DNA from: Bolinopsis microptera
Taxonomy: Eukaryota; Ctenophora; Tentaculata; Lobata; Bolinopsidae
Assembly: GCF_026151205.1 (NCBI RefSeq)
Contig: NC_087083.1
Coordinates: 1,862,501-1,926,500 of the forward strand
Length of the DNA: 64,000 bases
Direction of reading: 5' to 3'
Part shown: in pieces, positions 21,602 to 31,433 of the stretch
Layout of the letters: each line of letters starts with the position of its first letter
Position numbering within the stretch: the first letter of the stretch is position 1
Program-made: the position numbers and the translations under genes
Notes under the pieces: model-generated
The model's database searches: none
Seen by the model: the letters and a program-made list of their open reading frames with translations, nothing else
Told to the model about the DNA's origin: nothing

Positions 21602-23607
21602 CAATTGGAGCAATCACAGACGACAAGTTGGGCAAATAGCGCCTGTAATAATTCACAGCCCCCAAAAAACTAATCAGTTCGTCCACATTCCTAGGTTCTG
21701 GAGCCATCAGCATACTCTCGACCTTGCTTTTCACGGGTTTGATCCCTTCAGCAGACACCACATGACCCAGATAGACAACTTCTTTTTGCATGAAAGAAGT
21801 TTTTTTCGGTTTTACATTTAAAACCTCGCTGCTCCAACCTACTTCTGACATTATTGAGGTTGATCAGATGGTCACTCTCATTTCGACCAGAAACTAATAT
21901 ATCGTCAATTCTGCAGCACGTCATAGGCACACCCCACAGAGTGTCATCCATACATGACTGGAATATAGCCGATGCACTGTTGATGCCATCCGGCAAGCGA
22001 TTCCATTGATACAACCCTTTGTGCGTATTCAGGGTGGTCAAGACACGGTCCTCATTTCTTATCAACAGGTTATTATAAGCCTTTTTGATGTCAATCTTAG
22101 AGAACGTTTGTCCCCCCTGCACAGCATTCAGACATTCCTCCACGGTAGGTAGAGGGTATTGTCGGGTGCTGATACATTTGTTCAGGGTCGATTTATAATC
22201 CCCACAAATGCGCACTGACTGCCCTCCATCCTTCTTCACAGGCACTATGGGTGTCCCCCATGGACTGTCTTCGACTTTGGTTAGAATCTTCGCTTCAACC
22301 ATATCATTTAACTCACTTTCAACCTTGTTTCTCAAGGCATAGGGTAGACTACGGGCTTTCATCATAATAGGTTTGGAGTTGTCCTTCAGGACCAAACTTG
22401 CCTGTACACCCTTAACTAGTCCTAAACCCGATTTAAACACCTCGCTCTGTTTTAACTGAGCGATACTACGACATTGATCAACCCGAGTACAGGTGTTTTC
22501 ACATTTCCACCTGTTTTTCACGGTCGCACCATCGGTTAGCATGTCACCCTTATCGACACCACTCCCAGAGCAGCTTTCACAGCTCACTGACACCTGCTGG
22601 GATTTGTCTGGGGCTACATTATGTACTAACTTTGTGCTGAGCAGCTTCTCTAGCCAATTCTGTCCACAGAACTTTACAATCCACGGTCTTCCAAACAAAC
22701 TGGGGAAGTCCTCTGCTACATAGAGCTGCATTCCATGAGCTTTTTCACCGTTCAACTCTACATTAACTACAGCACAGCCGTCAACTGTTTTGATTTGTCC
22801 GTTTGCAACCCGTAATGTTTGCCTGCTGGGTGTAAGTGTTAAATTGGCCAAGCCACAAGATAATAATATACGTTTGCTCACAACAGACACTGCAGACCCT
22901 GAATCGAACTCCATAGACAGAAGTTTACCGTTGATTTCTACTTCTACATACGGTTTGCATAACTCAATCATATTGACATTCGGAAACACATTATCAGAAA
23001 CTAAACTTAAGTCAGACTTATCAGTGGTAATAGTGGAATCGGGATCACAAACAAGATAACTAAAATCAAAGGCATTAAACACCTTATCCCTCACATACAT
23101 ATTTGAAGATTTCGAATCAGTTAAATGAGTAAGTTTAGAGAAATCAGCACACAGATAAGAACATGTATTAGCATTACCTTTTTCAATCTCAACTGAATTA
23201 CACTCATTGTCATGATCATACTCGGGGTAAAGCTCATTGTCCAAGGCATTTTCACAATTCTCATCCATACCGAACTCATAACTCTCCGAACTCGACTCTC
23301 CTTGTTCAATGTTGTGAACAATGCTGTTTTGCTTGCAATTCTTGGAGATGTGTCCAATACGTTTGCAGATATGACACCGGACTTGACAATTTTCACCAAT
23401 ATGTCCACGAAGTCCGCACCGTCTACATTTAAGTCCCTTTTGCATTCCACTTTTCTGCTTTCCACCCGAACCACCTGAACTTTCCCCCTTCTTCCCATAG
23501 AGGTTTTTCATTGTTCTTTTGAATGTTGGTTTCACAAAGTTCACTGATCTCGATGACTCTCCCGGTGATAACGTGCTATTCATGAATTGAGCCTCCCTGT
23601 CTTTCAA
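21602..23607 (-). CDS. Gypsy gag(NC)-protease-RT, N-terminal part of the polyprotein, frameshifted
   Basis: Read leftward. A basic nucleocapsid with two CCHC knuckles (CRRCGLRGHIGENC and CHICKRIGHISKNC) comes first, then an acidic linker. The protease has MEFDSGSAVSVVSK (DSG). The RT has the block NLLIRNEDRVLTTLNTHKGL and catalytic RIDDILVSG. At about 21825 the frame shifts: RGFK changes to a frame reading VKPKKTSFMQKEVVYLGHVV, SFLGAVNYYRRYLPNLSSV, and stops matching at the TIR transposon. No ATG stands at the left edge; an in-frame stop lies near 23630 and the first ATG is at 23583. A capsid domain, normally several hundred residues, is missing. Confidence 0.88.
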
Positions 23608-23647
23608 ACCAGCTTTTTTGACAGAATGTGACGGTTAGTGGCTCTTT

Positions 23648-23661
23648 TGTCCTCGTCGCCA
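23648..23661 (-). promoter_or_regulatory. Gypsy primer-binding site, probably tRNA-Ser
   Basis: Two bases inside the 5' LTR, the element strand reads TGGCGACGAGGACA. Its complement, TCCTCGTCGCCA, matches the acceptor end plus CCA of animal tRNA-Ser(GCU), which begins GACGAGG. This is a recalled match, to be checked against the species' tRNAs. Confidence 0.75.
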
Positions 23662-23663
23662 TT

Positions 23664-23780
23664 TGTTGTAGCGTGAGCGTAGAAATAAAACAAGTTGTTA
23701 ACACGTAATCATAGAGGCTAGGGAAGAACAAATCGTTAATAACAAATTATGATAGCAATCAATGTTCAATATATATAACA
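23664..23780 (-). repeat. Gypsy 5' LTR (right copy), 117 bp
   Basis: Identical to 15440-15556; followed by TSD AGTAT (23781-23785). Very short for a Gypsy LTR, though short LTRs are known in some families. Confidence 0.95.
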
Positions 23781-23785
23781 AGTAT

Positions 23786-24124
23786 AACTTCCTGACTGTC
23801 CACAATCTTCATAAGTTGCACTGTTTACTGGAAATGTTTAAAATTAATAAGTTCCAATCACCAGTCTCAATGTTCTCTTTATTCAACAGGTCACCAAGAC
23901 GAGACAACTACTTCATCCCACCCACTCCATCCTCACTATTCATCTATCAATCAACTAGTATTTGGAATCACTGCCGTAAGTCAACAAGTGAAATAGACTT
24001 CTCCACTCCCATCAGTATATTCAAGAATAATCTTAAGAAATCTTTGTTAGAACTACAATCTAAATATGACCGACAACTTTGGTGCAGTTACAACTTTGAT
24101 GCAAATGAATTATCATTGAAATAG
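23786..24124 (+). CDS. CR1 LINE ORF2, C-terminal 112 codons after the Gypsy insertion
   Basis: Begins NFLTVHNLHKLHCLLEMFK and runs RSPRRDNYFIPP, then STSIWNHCRK, to a stop at 24122-24124. These are the usual last blocks of CR1/jockey-type ORF2. It joins in frame to the codon at 15437-15439 once the insertion and one AGTAT are discounted, giving about 1127 residues in total with no other defect. Sequence up to about 24350 is 3' UTR. Confidence 0.9.
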   Translation, partial: NFLTVHNLHKLHCLLEMFKINKFQSPVSMFSLFNRSPRRDNYFIPPTPSSLFIYQSTSIWNHCRKSTSEIDFSTPISIFKNNLKKSLLELQSKYDRQLWCSYNFDANELSLK

Positions 24125-24350
24125 GTTGATTTAGTAAACATAATCATATGAGTAAACCACGGTGTTATTGCAAAAAACCATGACAAGGGTATCAGACCTA
24201 TATTAATCTAAGAGACGACACAAAACGAATCATCATACAACAAATTTTAAAATCCTGCGGCACAGGATCCTGTTGTTTTCCTACTCTACCTCTCCCAAAC
24301 CCCTCTCTCCTTCTCCTCTCTTCAGGTTTATTCTTCAATTTTTTTAAAAA

Positions 24351-25480
24351 TTAGATAGCAGATATGTTTTCTTTTAAATGAAGTAATGGCATTATACATT
24401 GTTTGTTATCGTATGTATGTTGTGTATAGTGTTTGCTGACTGGGTATATGCTATATATTTTGAGGCTCACGACGTCTCGTCCCATGGGTGGAGTTGTAGG
24501 CTGAGTATGTGTTCAAATCTCCTTACTTCGTATGGTGAAACATTGAAAGGTTTGCCTTAGCCTTTGGGACGAGTGTTTGCCCACCGGGGATCCAAATATA
24601 TGATTATCATGGACATTACTTTGACACATAAACTAATCAAACGACTTTAATGATTCCAGAAAATTTTACTAACTGCATTTAGCTAGTTTATAGTAAATAC
24701 ACACGATCGCAGAATAGAGGAGCACAATTGGGTTCCTTGTTCTGCGACTGTGTTTCCTCGGTGGGCCGACAGGTTTTTGTTGTGTAGTAGTGCTGGGGAA
24801 AAAAAACGCTTTAACTATCAATGAGAGTACAAATTTTTAATTCTTGACCTTAGTGCCACAGTTTCTGTGGTAAAAACAAATTTATAGTTAAACGTTATAT
24901 ATTGTAGAAGGGCATGATTTACTCACATCACTAAGCATCTGGATGGATAATTAGCACACAAAGATAAACTGACCTTTAAACATGACCACCAGCTATACCA
25001 CGTAACCATAGCTCCGAAATAAATAAATTGCTCTACATAGAAACATCTGGCCTGATCCTATCACATTGTGGTCCCCAGGGGTTCGGTAAAGCCCTTACAG
25101 GCAACTGGGTCCTTTTACCAGCCACAATAAAATTGATCATGCCAGTACTGTCATAAACTGTAACCAACTATTTAAAAATTAGATATCTTTTGCTAAATTT
25201 TAAATTTTAAGTCATAGAGCAATCTTCTCAATTTTAAAATTTTTAAGAATTATATTTTACCCTAACTATGATGTGGTGGCATTTCATACTTAACTAAATT
25301 TCAACTTTGAAAGTAAATAGATTATTAGTGACAACAAAATTATAGTTTAAGACATCCATTCTGCATTGTGTTTCCAATATTAGAATTTATGATATGTATT
25401 GATTGAATAATTGGTAATAAATTTAACTTTTGTTTTATTAAACTTTTGTTTTATTTATATACATACATATATATATATAT
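24351..25480. other. No gene seen; AT-rich
   Basis: No convincing frame. A GGTCCCCAGGGGTTCGGTAAAGCCC stretch (about 25070) and a (TA)n run (25458-25480) are the only distinctive words. The CR1 3' end may reach about 24600. Confidence 0.4.
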
Positions 25481-25481
25481 A

Positions 25482-25995
25482 TTTTACCAAAACCCATAAT
25501 CATGGGTAGAGTGGACCGCTGTCAGTGTCTCTCTTTCCCAAACAAAAGGAAATGATATTAATTTGATTGACCGTTCTCAAATGCAAAATGATACCGAGAA
25601 TGAAATCGGTCGCTCGCTTTTCCCATTCATTCACGGCTTACGAATTGTATAATTAAGTTTCGATTGATTACATCAATCAGATGCTGTAAAAATCTCTTTG
25701 GGTTGCGTTCGGGTCGATACCTAGTATTTCGGGGTAAGGGACAAGGGTGGTAGTTATTACTTATTGAACAAGCTGAAGTTTATTGAATCTTCATTGCCGA
25801 GTACAGCTGCCTTTGGATAGTTCTTCTTAATCTATTACAATTGTAAATGAATGGGAAAAGCGAGCGACCGATTTCATTCTCGGTATCATTTTGCATTTGA
25901 GAACGGTCAATCAAATTAATATCATTTCCTTTTGTTTGGGAAAGAGAGACACTGACAGCGGTCCACTCTACCCATGATTATGGGTTTTGGTAAAA
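25482..25995. mobile_element. Foldback/MITE element with perfect 150-bp arms, 514 bp
   Basis: The left arm to 25630 and the right arm from 25847 are exact inverted complements (TTTTACCAAAACCCATAATC ... GATTATGGGTTTTGGTAAAA). A TA on each side (25480-25481 and 25996-25997) is a possible mariner-type duplication. The loop of about 216 bp has no gene. A diverged single arm lies at 51405-51577. Confidence 0.92.
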
Positions 25996-25997
25996 TA

Positions 25998-27479
25998 TCA
26001 TCTCTTTTTGATTATAATGTCAGGGTACTTTATAATATAAAGTCGAAATATAAACTGATATCTTCATTAATAAGGAGGAAGTTTCAACGATTTCGAAATT
26101 TTTCCTTTAAAAACATTTCCTTGTGTTTAGGGAAGCATATCGGTCGATCACTGACTGAATATGCCACTTAATACTCATTCAAGTAGGCATTAAATTCATA
26201 TATAATGACATTAAACTGTCGTGGCAAAGCAGAATTTGTTGGAAATCACGAATGAGCAAAATTCTCACCTTTCGCACGTGCAAACTTTGAGCGGACGTTG
26301 CGTGCGGATCCAATATTGAATCGCCGTAAATTTTTGCATGTTATTGTTTTATATATAGCTTGATAAGCATGCAAAGTTATAAAGTATTTAAAGAAGAACT
26401 GTAATCACAATGGCACTCTAAAGTTGACAGAAAATGACGAAAACAGCAATTTTCAGTGATTTTAGCGATTTTCTATCAAATTGGGCGTGTCCCCACGTGT
26501 GCAACTTTTCGATTTATAACTTTAAAACTAACCTAATGCACAATTTATACCTATAGGAAGCAGAACTGAGCTCCACACCCCAAGGCATGGCCCAACACCA
26601 GAGAATACTAAATCGCAAAATTGACGTTTTTATAAAATAATTTTTCAAAAAAGCACAAACTTCAATGACGAATATCTTTATGAAGGAGCAAGCTAGAAAA
26701 ACTTTCCGGTAGATTTTCAGAATGCTTGAACAATTATCTAAGGTTAAAATTTCCTCAGATTTTGAGTAAAATTACTCCTTAATGGTTTAAAATTAATTTT
26801 AAAAGTTATTACTTTGTCAAAAATCAAGTTTTTAAAACGGTTAACTTGATGACGTCATCAAGGGGTATTTATGACGTCATACAATTTTTTATACAATGTA
26901 AACTAAAGTAAAAACAATTATTTGCAAGACCTGTGGTCGGAAATGGCTGTATCTTTTATACTTTTGAATCTATGGACACTTAAATACAGGCTACAATTGA
27001 CTGGCAAAGTGTCTATCCCTGAATATATATATATACTAGTGTAACCCGGCCTACGGCCGGGATTTCACTGCCGCAGTTAAAAAGGGTAGGAGTAATTACC
27101 CGCTGAGTCAAAACCTGCATTAGGTGACCCAATAGTTTCTTAAACAATAATCTCATAATCAGTTATTTCTTGTGGATAATTAAGTCATTATTAGCCATGA
27201 GGCACCACACTCCATGATCATAAGGTCTGAACACCGAGTATTACACCTCATCACTCCCGTCTTGAACCGCTTTCTATTTTTATTTAAATCGTTATAGAAA
27301 TTAACCCTTGTTAACTCCGCACCACACCCGCATATTATATTTGAAAACACGCATAACATTGTCGTATGAACTCTCTCTCTCTCTCTCTCTGCAGTCCAAA
27401 CAGACCCCAAACACTAACAGTCCCCCCTCCTCTAATAAGCTTAAGGTATAACATTACAGCGAATCTTCCGGGCTAATCC
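25998..27479. other. Intergenic, old repeats
   Basis: About 26486-26620 matches 51268-51400 in inverse orientation (cgtgtccccacgtgtgcaac; ggcatggccca). A short hairpin CCCGGCC-TAC-GGCCGGG lies at about 27046-27062. A (CT)n run is at 27370-27390. No gene. Confidence 0.5.
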
Positions 27480-27800
27480 AATTATGACGCTACTTAAATG
27501 CAGCTATAACATATTACACAGTAATGAGAGAGAGAGCAAGCCCCGTAACTCTTGCCGTTCTGCTCACGCAATTTTATGTAACATTTGTGGTACAAAACCA
27601 TCAATTAAACCACTTACCATCGGCCGATTTAAAAAAAAGTTTCCTATGGGCTTCATCAGAGTTTCGTCGACACTATACCGAAAAAATCAGTCCCGTAACT
27701 CTTACCGTTTTTTTTGTATAACCGACCGGAAATTACACACGGACAGACAGACAGACAGACACACAGACACACACACATTCTGGTGTTATTAAGGTGATAT
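27480..27800 (+). repeat. Dispersed repeat R27 with (CAGA)n/(CA)n tail, copy 1
   Basis: Matches 61556-61860 over about 300 bp: gtaacatttgtggtacaaaa, ccacttaccatcggccgatt, cactataccgaaaaaatcag, ggaaattacacacgg. It ends in a GACAGACA/CACACA microsatellite, suggesting a retroposed 3' end. Confidence 0.85.
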
Positions 27801-27812
27801 ATGTATGTATAT

Positions 27813-28353
27813 ATCACGACAATCTATCGTAAAACAGGGGTTCTAGAAAACCCATTTCCCGATGCTCCTGAAACCTGAAACTTTTTTTGCAGTCGATTTG
27901 GTCAACGTCTAGACGCCCTGAAAAATTTCAGATCTCTAACTCAATTTAAACATGGTTTTTAAGGCACCTGAATATGGCGATTTTGGGCTTTTTACCGAAT
28001 TTCGTATAACAGTGCTGGCGAGTATTTTATGCAAATTTCTTAAAAATCTCAACATAACTATTTTTTATTCCTGTCATCTTTGACATAAAATTAGAATGTT
28101 TTGAACTAAAAATAAATCTGCTGAACGACTTCCGATGAGTCTTAATGCCTGAAAAACTTCTGCCGGAGGCGGCGGCCTTCGGCCGCCGCCTCCGGCCAGA
28201 GTGCACGCTTCGCGTGCACGAAAGAGGCTTCCGACGAGTACCAAAGGGGTTATAATAGTAAAAGGGGTATAATAGTAAAGGGGGTACAATAGTAAAGGGG
28301 GTACATAGTATACCCCCAATAAAGACACCGCTCGTGCTTGCCAGCACTGTGAT
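27813..28353 (+). mobile_element. HINE-like element, copy 3, with perfect 16-bp GC hairpin
   Basis: ATCACGACAATC to CAGCACTGTGAT. At 28162-28196 two 16-bp arms (GCCGGAGGCGGCGGCC and complement) flank TTC; a second hairpin GTGCACGC-TTC-GCGTGCAC follows at 28201-28219. The tandem ggggtataatagtaaa block is shorter than in copy 1. Confidence 0.85.
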
Positions 28354-28815
28354 AAATGTCAGCTTTGATATTGAAAAAACAGGACTCTAAAAATCAGGCG
28401 TCAAAAATGTTTATCCCGACCTAGGTTACAGCCGATGAAATGTAACTCAACGCAATGAAAACAACCGATGATACGATATATATAATAATAAGGACTTGTC
28501 TTGCACGTGCAGACAAAGACGAAGTTTCACTCAATAAATCAAACCGGTTAAGTGAATAAGGAGTAGGATCTTTAAAACTGTGCAGGGATTATTTACAAAA
28601 TAACACCGCAACTAATTTTCTATCCCGTTTCTTAGCAGTATCCCAGAGGGGTTTATAGCAGCCTACAAAAGGTACAATCAGACACTAAGCTCTAAAGCTC
28701 AGCTACATCAACAGCAAAACATACCTTACCCTTTAATCCAAATTTATAAACTGCAGTACGCAGTGAGTAGCCGAGGTGCCGTGCAGCTCTATCCGCATTA
28801 TCTTAAATGATTAGA
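28354..28815. repeat. Duplicate of the sequence upstream of the Ly6-like gene
   Basis: Matches 52354-52795 almost base for base (cgatatatataataataagg, gtgcagacaaagacgaagtt, gcagtgagtagccgaggtgc), with small indels. It starts exactly at the end of the HINE-like copy. No exon of the Ly6-like gene is found beside it. Confidence 0.9.
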
Positions 28816-28916
28816 GGTATCTATAACATATAACTTATTGTTCCATTGAAAACTTACTGTTTCATTTGATTGTTTAACTTAATAGTTAGAGTCTGAGGTC
28901 AGCTGAGCACCAACTT

Positions 28917-29425
28917 AGGCCCCTTCCAGCCATTGCCACGCTACCATCTAATATGGCAGGTTTTAATAAAACTCACTTTTATAGAAAGGCTGATAATCAC
29001 TTTGAAGCCTTAATATGATTCCCGAAAAATTAGCCGCCAATCGAAATCATCCTGCCTATTTATCTTATTCGCGCAGAGATGTATCCCAAGCGATTATTTA
29101 ATCGAGTTGTTGATTATTAGAAAAGTCTGCAAAAATATGACAAAACCTGCCTCATCTTTCCACTACCTATAACCCACAGCAGGTTTGTACTTTGTTCTAA
29201 TATAAAGGTTTTCCGTTAAATAAAAAGTAGAATGCTGCAGATTTAATGCATATTCTGCGTAATAGCTTAGATAATTCGAATCAATTTGTTGCGTGATTAA
29301 ACCTAAATTGGCAGGTTTTGTAATTAAGTTTAAGGTGGACAAAACGTTGATTTTTGCAGGATTTGTCAAAATAGCAGGTTATTGGATAATTTGAGTGTAC
29401 ATTGTACAATGTGGTAAAAAGTGCA
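28917..29425 (-). mobile_element. End fragment of the GGCAGGTTTT transposon family
   Basis: Starts AGGCCCCTTCCAGCCATTGC, the TIR of the 3.56-kb element. It continues with the same subterminal words as 21210-21590 in reverse order, up to the word shared with 21215 (attgtacaatgtgg / ccacattgtaca). The interior and the other end are missing. Confidence 0.85.
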
Positions 29426-29427
29426 TA

Positions 29428-29512
29428 ATAACGAAGTTCATAAAAGCATGAAAACAATTATATAATATATATTATATATATACGATGACAATTTAAAATC
29501 GAGGAAACAGCT
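29428..29512. repeat. Repeat containing the unoccupied site of the Penelope-like element
   Basis: Reads taacgaagttcataaaagca ... (TA)n ... tacgatgacaattt. The left half recurs at 58437-58482 and the right half at 60310-60335, on either side of the Penelope-like element. Here the two halves are joined through (TA)n. Confidence 0.75.
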
Positions 29513-29523
29513 GATAATAATGA

Positions 29524-29910
29524 ATGACAATTTGCAATTACCCAAGAAAAATTATAAACCAATCTATCGTTGTAGGTTTACAACCTACCAGGACGCGCGC
29601 CGAGTTGGAACAGATATTTTACGAGTATCACCCGTTATATCTATCGCATCTACAGGCTGAAGACAAAGTGCCGTTCTCCTGTGCTACAGGCACAGCAGAC
29701 TCAGAGCTTTGTTTGATAAGGTACTGTAGATACCTCATGCTGTTCGGCTTTGTATTGGAGATTCCTTACGGCAAGTTGATCGATTATAGACGGCTTCAAG
29801 TCTCCGCCGTACTCCGTTTTATCGATTCGTTAGTTATACGTACATATAATATATATAATAACTTCACAATGTACAGTTGGTATAACCAGCTACCTTACGA
29901 GACATATTAA
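29524..29910 (+). CDS. Unrecognised open frame, 128 codons
   Basis: ATG at 29524 to TAA. Composition in the middle (about residues 15-90) is less AT-rich than the surroundings. It contains TRAELEQIFYEYHPLYLSHL and CATGTADSELCLIRYCRYL; no known domain is recognised and no signal peptide is seen. It is not repeated elsewhere in the window and lies immediately left of the pogo-like end at 29922. It may be chance, an exon, or part of an unrecognised element. No splice sites were chosen. Confidence 0.25.
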   Translation: MTICNYPRKIINQSIVVGLQPTRTRAELEQIFYEYHPLYLSHLQAEDKVPFSCATGTADSELCLIRYCRYLMLFGFVLEIPYGKLIDYRRLQVSAVLRFIDSLVIRTYNIYNNFTMYSWYNQLPYETY

Positions 29911-30099
29911 TGTTCGACATACCTTATCGGACCTTATTTGATTTTGAACGGACATTATCATTATGTGAACGGACATTATGTTGAACGGACGTTAAAATGA
30001 ACGCTGATCGCAGGAGTTCAAAACCATTAAAAATCCGAATTTGTAAATCAATTTTTCAATACAACAAGTAAGAAATTTATCAGTTATTTAGAATATATA

Positions 30100-30500
30100 T
30101 ATTCGCATGTATCCACACTCTATTTACATTACACGTTCAACGTGATATCATTATCAGTGCAGTGTGTACAACACCAACTACACCGATCAATTGCCAATCT
30201 GCGAAACTTTTAATTATTATTATCACTTCGAGATGGTCAGTAGCTCAATTGGTAGAGCAAGATACGCGAAATGTCGAGGTTCTGGGATCATTCCCCAGTT
30301 GTCCCTAGTTTTTCAGAGTTAATCATCACCTATAGACAGCATGAGAGTAGGCCTGGCCATCTCGAAGTGATAATAATAATTAAATGTTTCGCAGATTGGC
30401 AATTGATCGGTGTAGTTGGTGTTGTACACACTGCACTGATAATGATATCACGTTGAACGTGTAATGTAAATAGAGTGTGGATACATGCGAATATATATAT
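30100..30500. mobile_element. Snapback element with about 140-bp arms around a tRNA-like core
   Basis: The left arm (tcgcatgtatccacactcta ... cacttcgagatgg, ending 30237) and right arm (ccatctcgaagtg, from 30358 ... tagagtgtggatacatgcga) are near-perfect inverted complements. Between them is the SINE-like tRNA core. It is inserted into the (TA)n left of module A; the right flank of the array (32760-32790) shows the uninterrupted form. Confidence 0.88.
30236..30357 (+). repeat. tRNA-derived SINE-like sequence, copy 1
   Basis: GTCAGTAGCTCAATTGGTAG fits a pol III A box and forms a D-arm (GCTC...GAGC). CTGGG-atcattc-CCCAG forms a T-arm, but its loop lacks the TTCGA core. No acceptor stem closes, so this is not a functional tRNA. 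The tail includes agacagcatgagagtaggcc. Other copies: 32850 and 33350. Confidence 0.7.
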
Positions 30501-30504
30501 ACAT

Positions 30505-30670
30505 ATCACCGGAGACTCGCGGGCGGAACAAAATATTGCACGCGCACGCGCGTGCAATATTTCATATGTCCCCGAGGGCGCTAGCCCGAGGAGGACATAT
30601 TTTCGTATAGCACGGAGGGCCCATCGGGCCCGAGTGCTATACGATTTTTCCGCCCGCGGGTCGAGGTGAT
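30505..30670 (+). mobile_element. Module A, copy 2 (166 bp)
   Basis: ATCACC...GGTGAT. Closing stem CGCGGGCGGAA / TTCCGCCCGCG. Hairpins: AAATATTGCACGCGC with its complement; ATATGTCC...GGACATAT with inner GGGC-GCTA-GCCC; and TCGTATAGCAC...GTGCTATACGA with inner GGGCCC-ATC-GGGCCC. The same length as all other copies. Confidence 0.93.
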
Positions 30671-30678
30671 GTGGATTA

Positions 30679-31250
30679 TATCCACCAGCGGGCTTATTAC
30701 AGTTAATATATAATTTTATAAATAAACAATGGAGCTTAGTATAAAAGTCAACTCTAGAAAAGGTCACCACTAATTGTTGTAACCATGGTAACACGTCACG
30801 TGTTCAATGTAAGCCAATCATAAAGGGCTGTGTCGTATATAGGGGCTGGAGATGCACTGCATTCCTGGGCCGTGGGAATAATGAATGTAATGTCAGTGAC
30901 GATGAATATCAATAATATAGGGGGATTATAGTGCTGATGTGTATTATGTAGTGTGTTATAATAACTTTGATATAAATCAAAGTATCATGTCATCTGCTCA
31001 CGAGCTGCATGAGCAGCCCTACCGGACACAAAAATAAAATGTATATATATAGTCAGTGTAATAAGGAATTTCACATGGAGACGATACAGAAACTGAAAAT
31101 ATTTTAGAGAACTCCGGGCTATATTGCTACTGGTCAAATTAAATGTCACTTGTTAGCGGGCTATATCATGAGCGGGCTGTAGAGATATCGGGCCCTTTGA
31201 CAGCGGGCTGGTGAGAGCCCGCTATGCGAAAAAGCGCACGCTGGTGGATA
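30679..31250 (+). mobile_element. Module E, copy 1 (572 bp)
   Basis: Inverted ends TATCCACCAGCG / CGCTGGTGGATA. The interior has no open frame, a CACGTCACGTG motif (about 30795), and repeated AGCGGGCT words near the right end (gcgggctatatc, gcgggctgtaga, gcgggctggtgag). Follows module A with eight intervening bases. Confidence 0.9.
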
Positions 31251-31259
31251 TATATACAT

Positions 31260-31425
31260 ATCACCGGAGACTCGCGGGCGGAACAAAATATTGCACGCGC
31301 ACGCGCGTGCAATATTTCATATGTCCCCGAGGGCGCTAGCCCGAGGAGGACATATTTTCGTATAGCACGGAGGGCCCATCGGGCCCGAGTGCTATACGAT
31401 TTTTCCGCCCGCGGGTCGAGGTGAT
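31260..31425 (+). mobile_element. Module A, copy 3 (166 bp)
   Basis: Identical by eye to copy 2; directly follows module E copy 1 (head-to-tail). Confidence 0.93.
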
Positions 31426-31433
31426 GTGGATTA

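Larger units (their letters stand above)
15440..23780 (-). mobile_element. Ty3/Gypsy LTR retrotransposon, minus orientation, inserted in CR1 ORF2
   Basis: Identical 117-bp LTRs begin TG and end CA, and a 5-bp target duplication AGTAT (15435-15439 and 23781-23785) flanks them. A primer-binding site follows the right LTR and a polypurine tract abuts the left LTR. Internal coding order on the minus strand: nucleocapsid fingers, protease, RT, RNase H, integrase, which is the Gypsy order. A capsid region is absent: only about 55 nt separate the LTR from the nucleocapsid part. The pol frame is broken by one frameshift (about 21825) and by the 3.56-kb TIR transposon 18039-21601. No envelope gene. 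Confidence 0.93.
11450..24350 (+). mobile_element. CR1-type LINE, near full length, split by a Gypsy insertion
   Basis: Two ORFs (esterase ORF1, endonuclease/RT ORF2) followed by a 3' UTR. Everything between 15440 and 23785 is later insertion. Removing it and one copy of the 5-bp duplication leaves about 4.5 kb with both frames open. An esterase domain in ORF1 is described for CR1-group LINEs. The 5' edge (just after the HINE-like copy) and the 3' edge (about 24240-24600) could not be fixed; no obvious tail repeat was found. Confidence 0.85.

Noticed and set aside
25974-26171. 65-codon open frame starting in the right foldback arm
   Set aside because: It starts inside the inverted arm and runs into AT-rich flank; no domain, no splice context.
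27524-27792. Open frame ending in Thr-Asp-Arg-Gln repeats
   Set aside because: It lies in dispersed repeat R27, and the tail is translation of the GACAGACA microsatellite.
30236-30300. A functional tRNA gene
   Set aside because: A box and D-arm are good and a T-arm stem exists, but the T-loop lacks the TTCGA core, and acceptor and anticodon stems do not pair. The three copies behave as SINE-like repeats.
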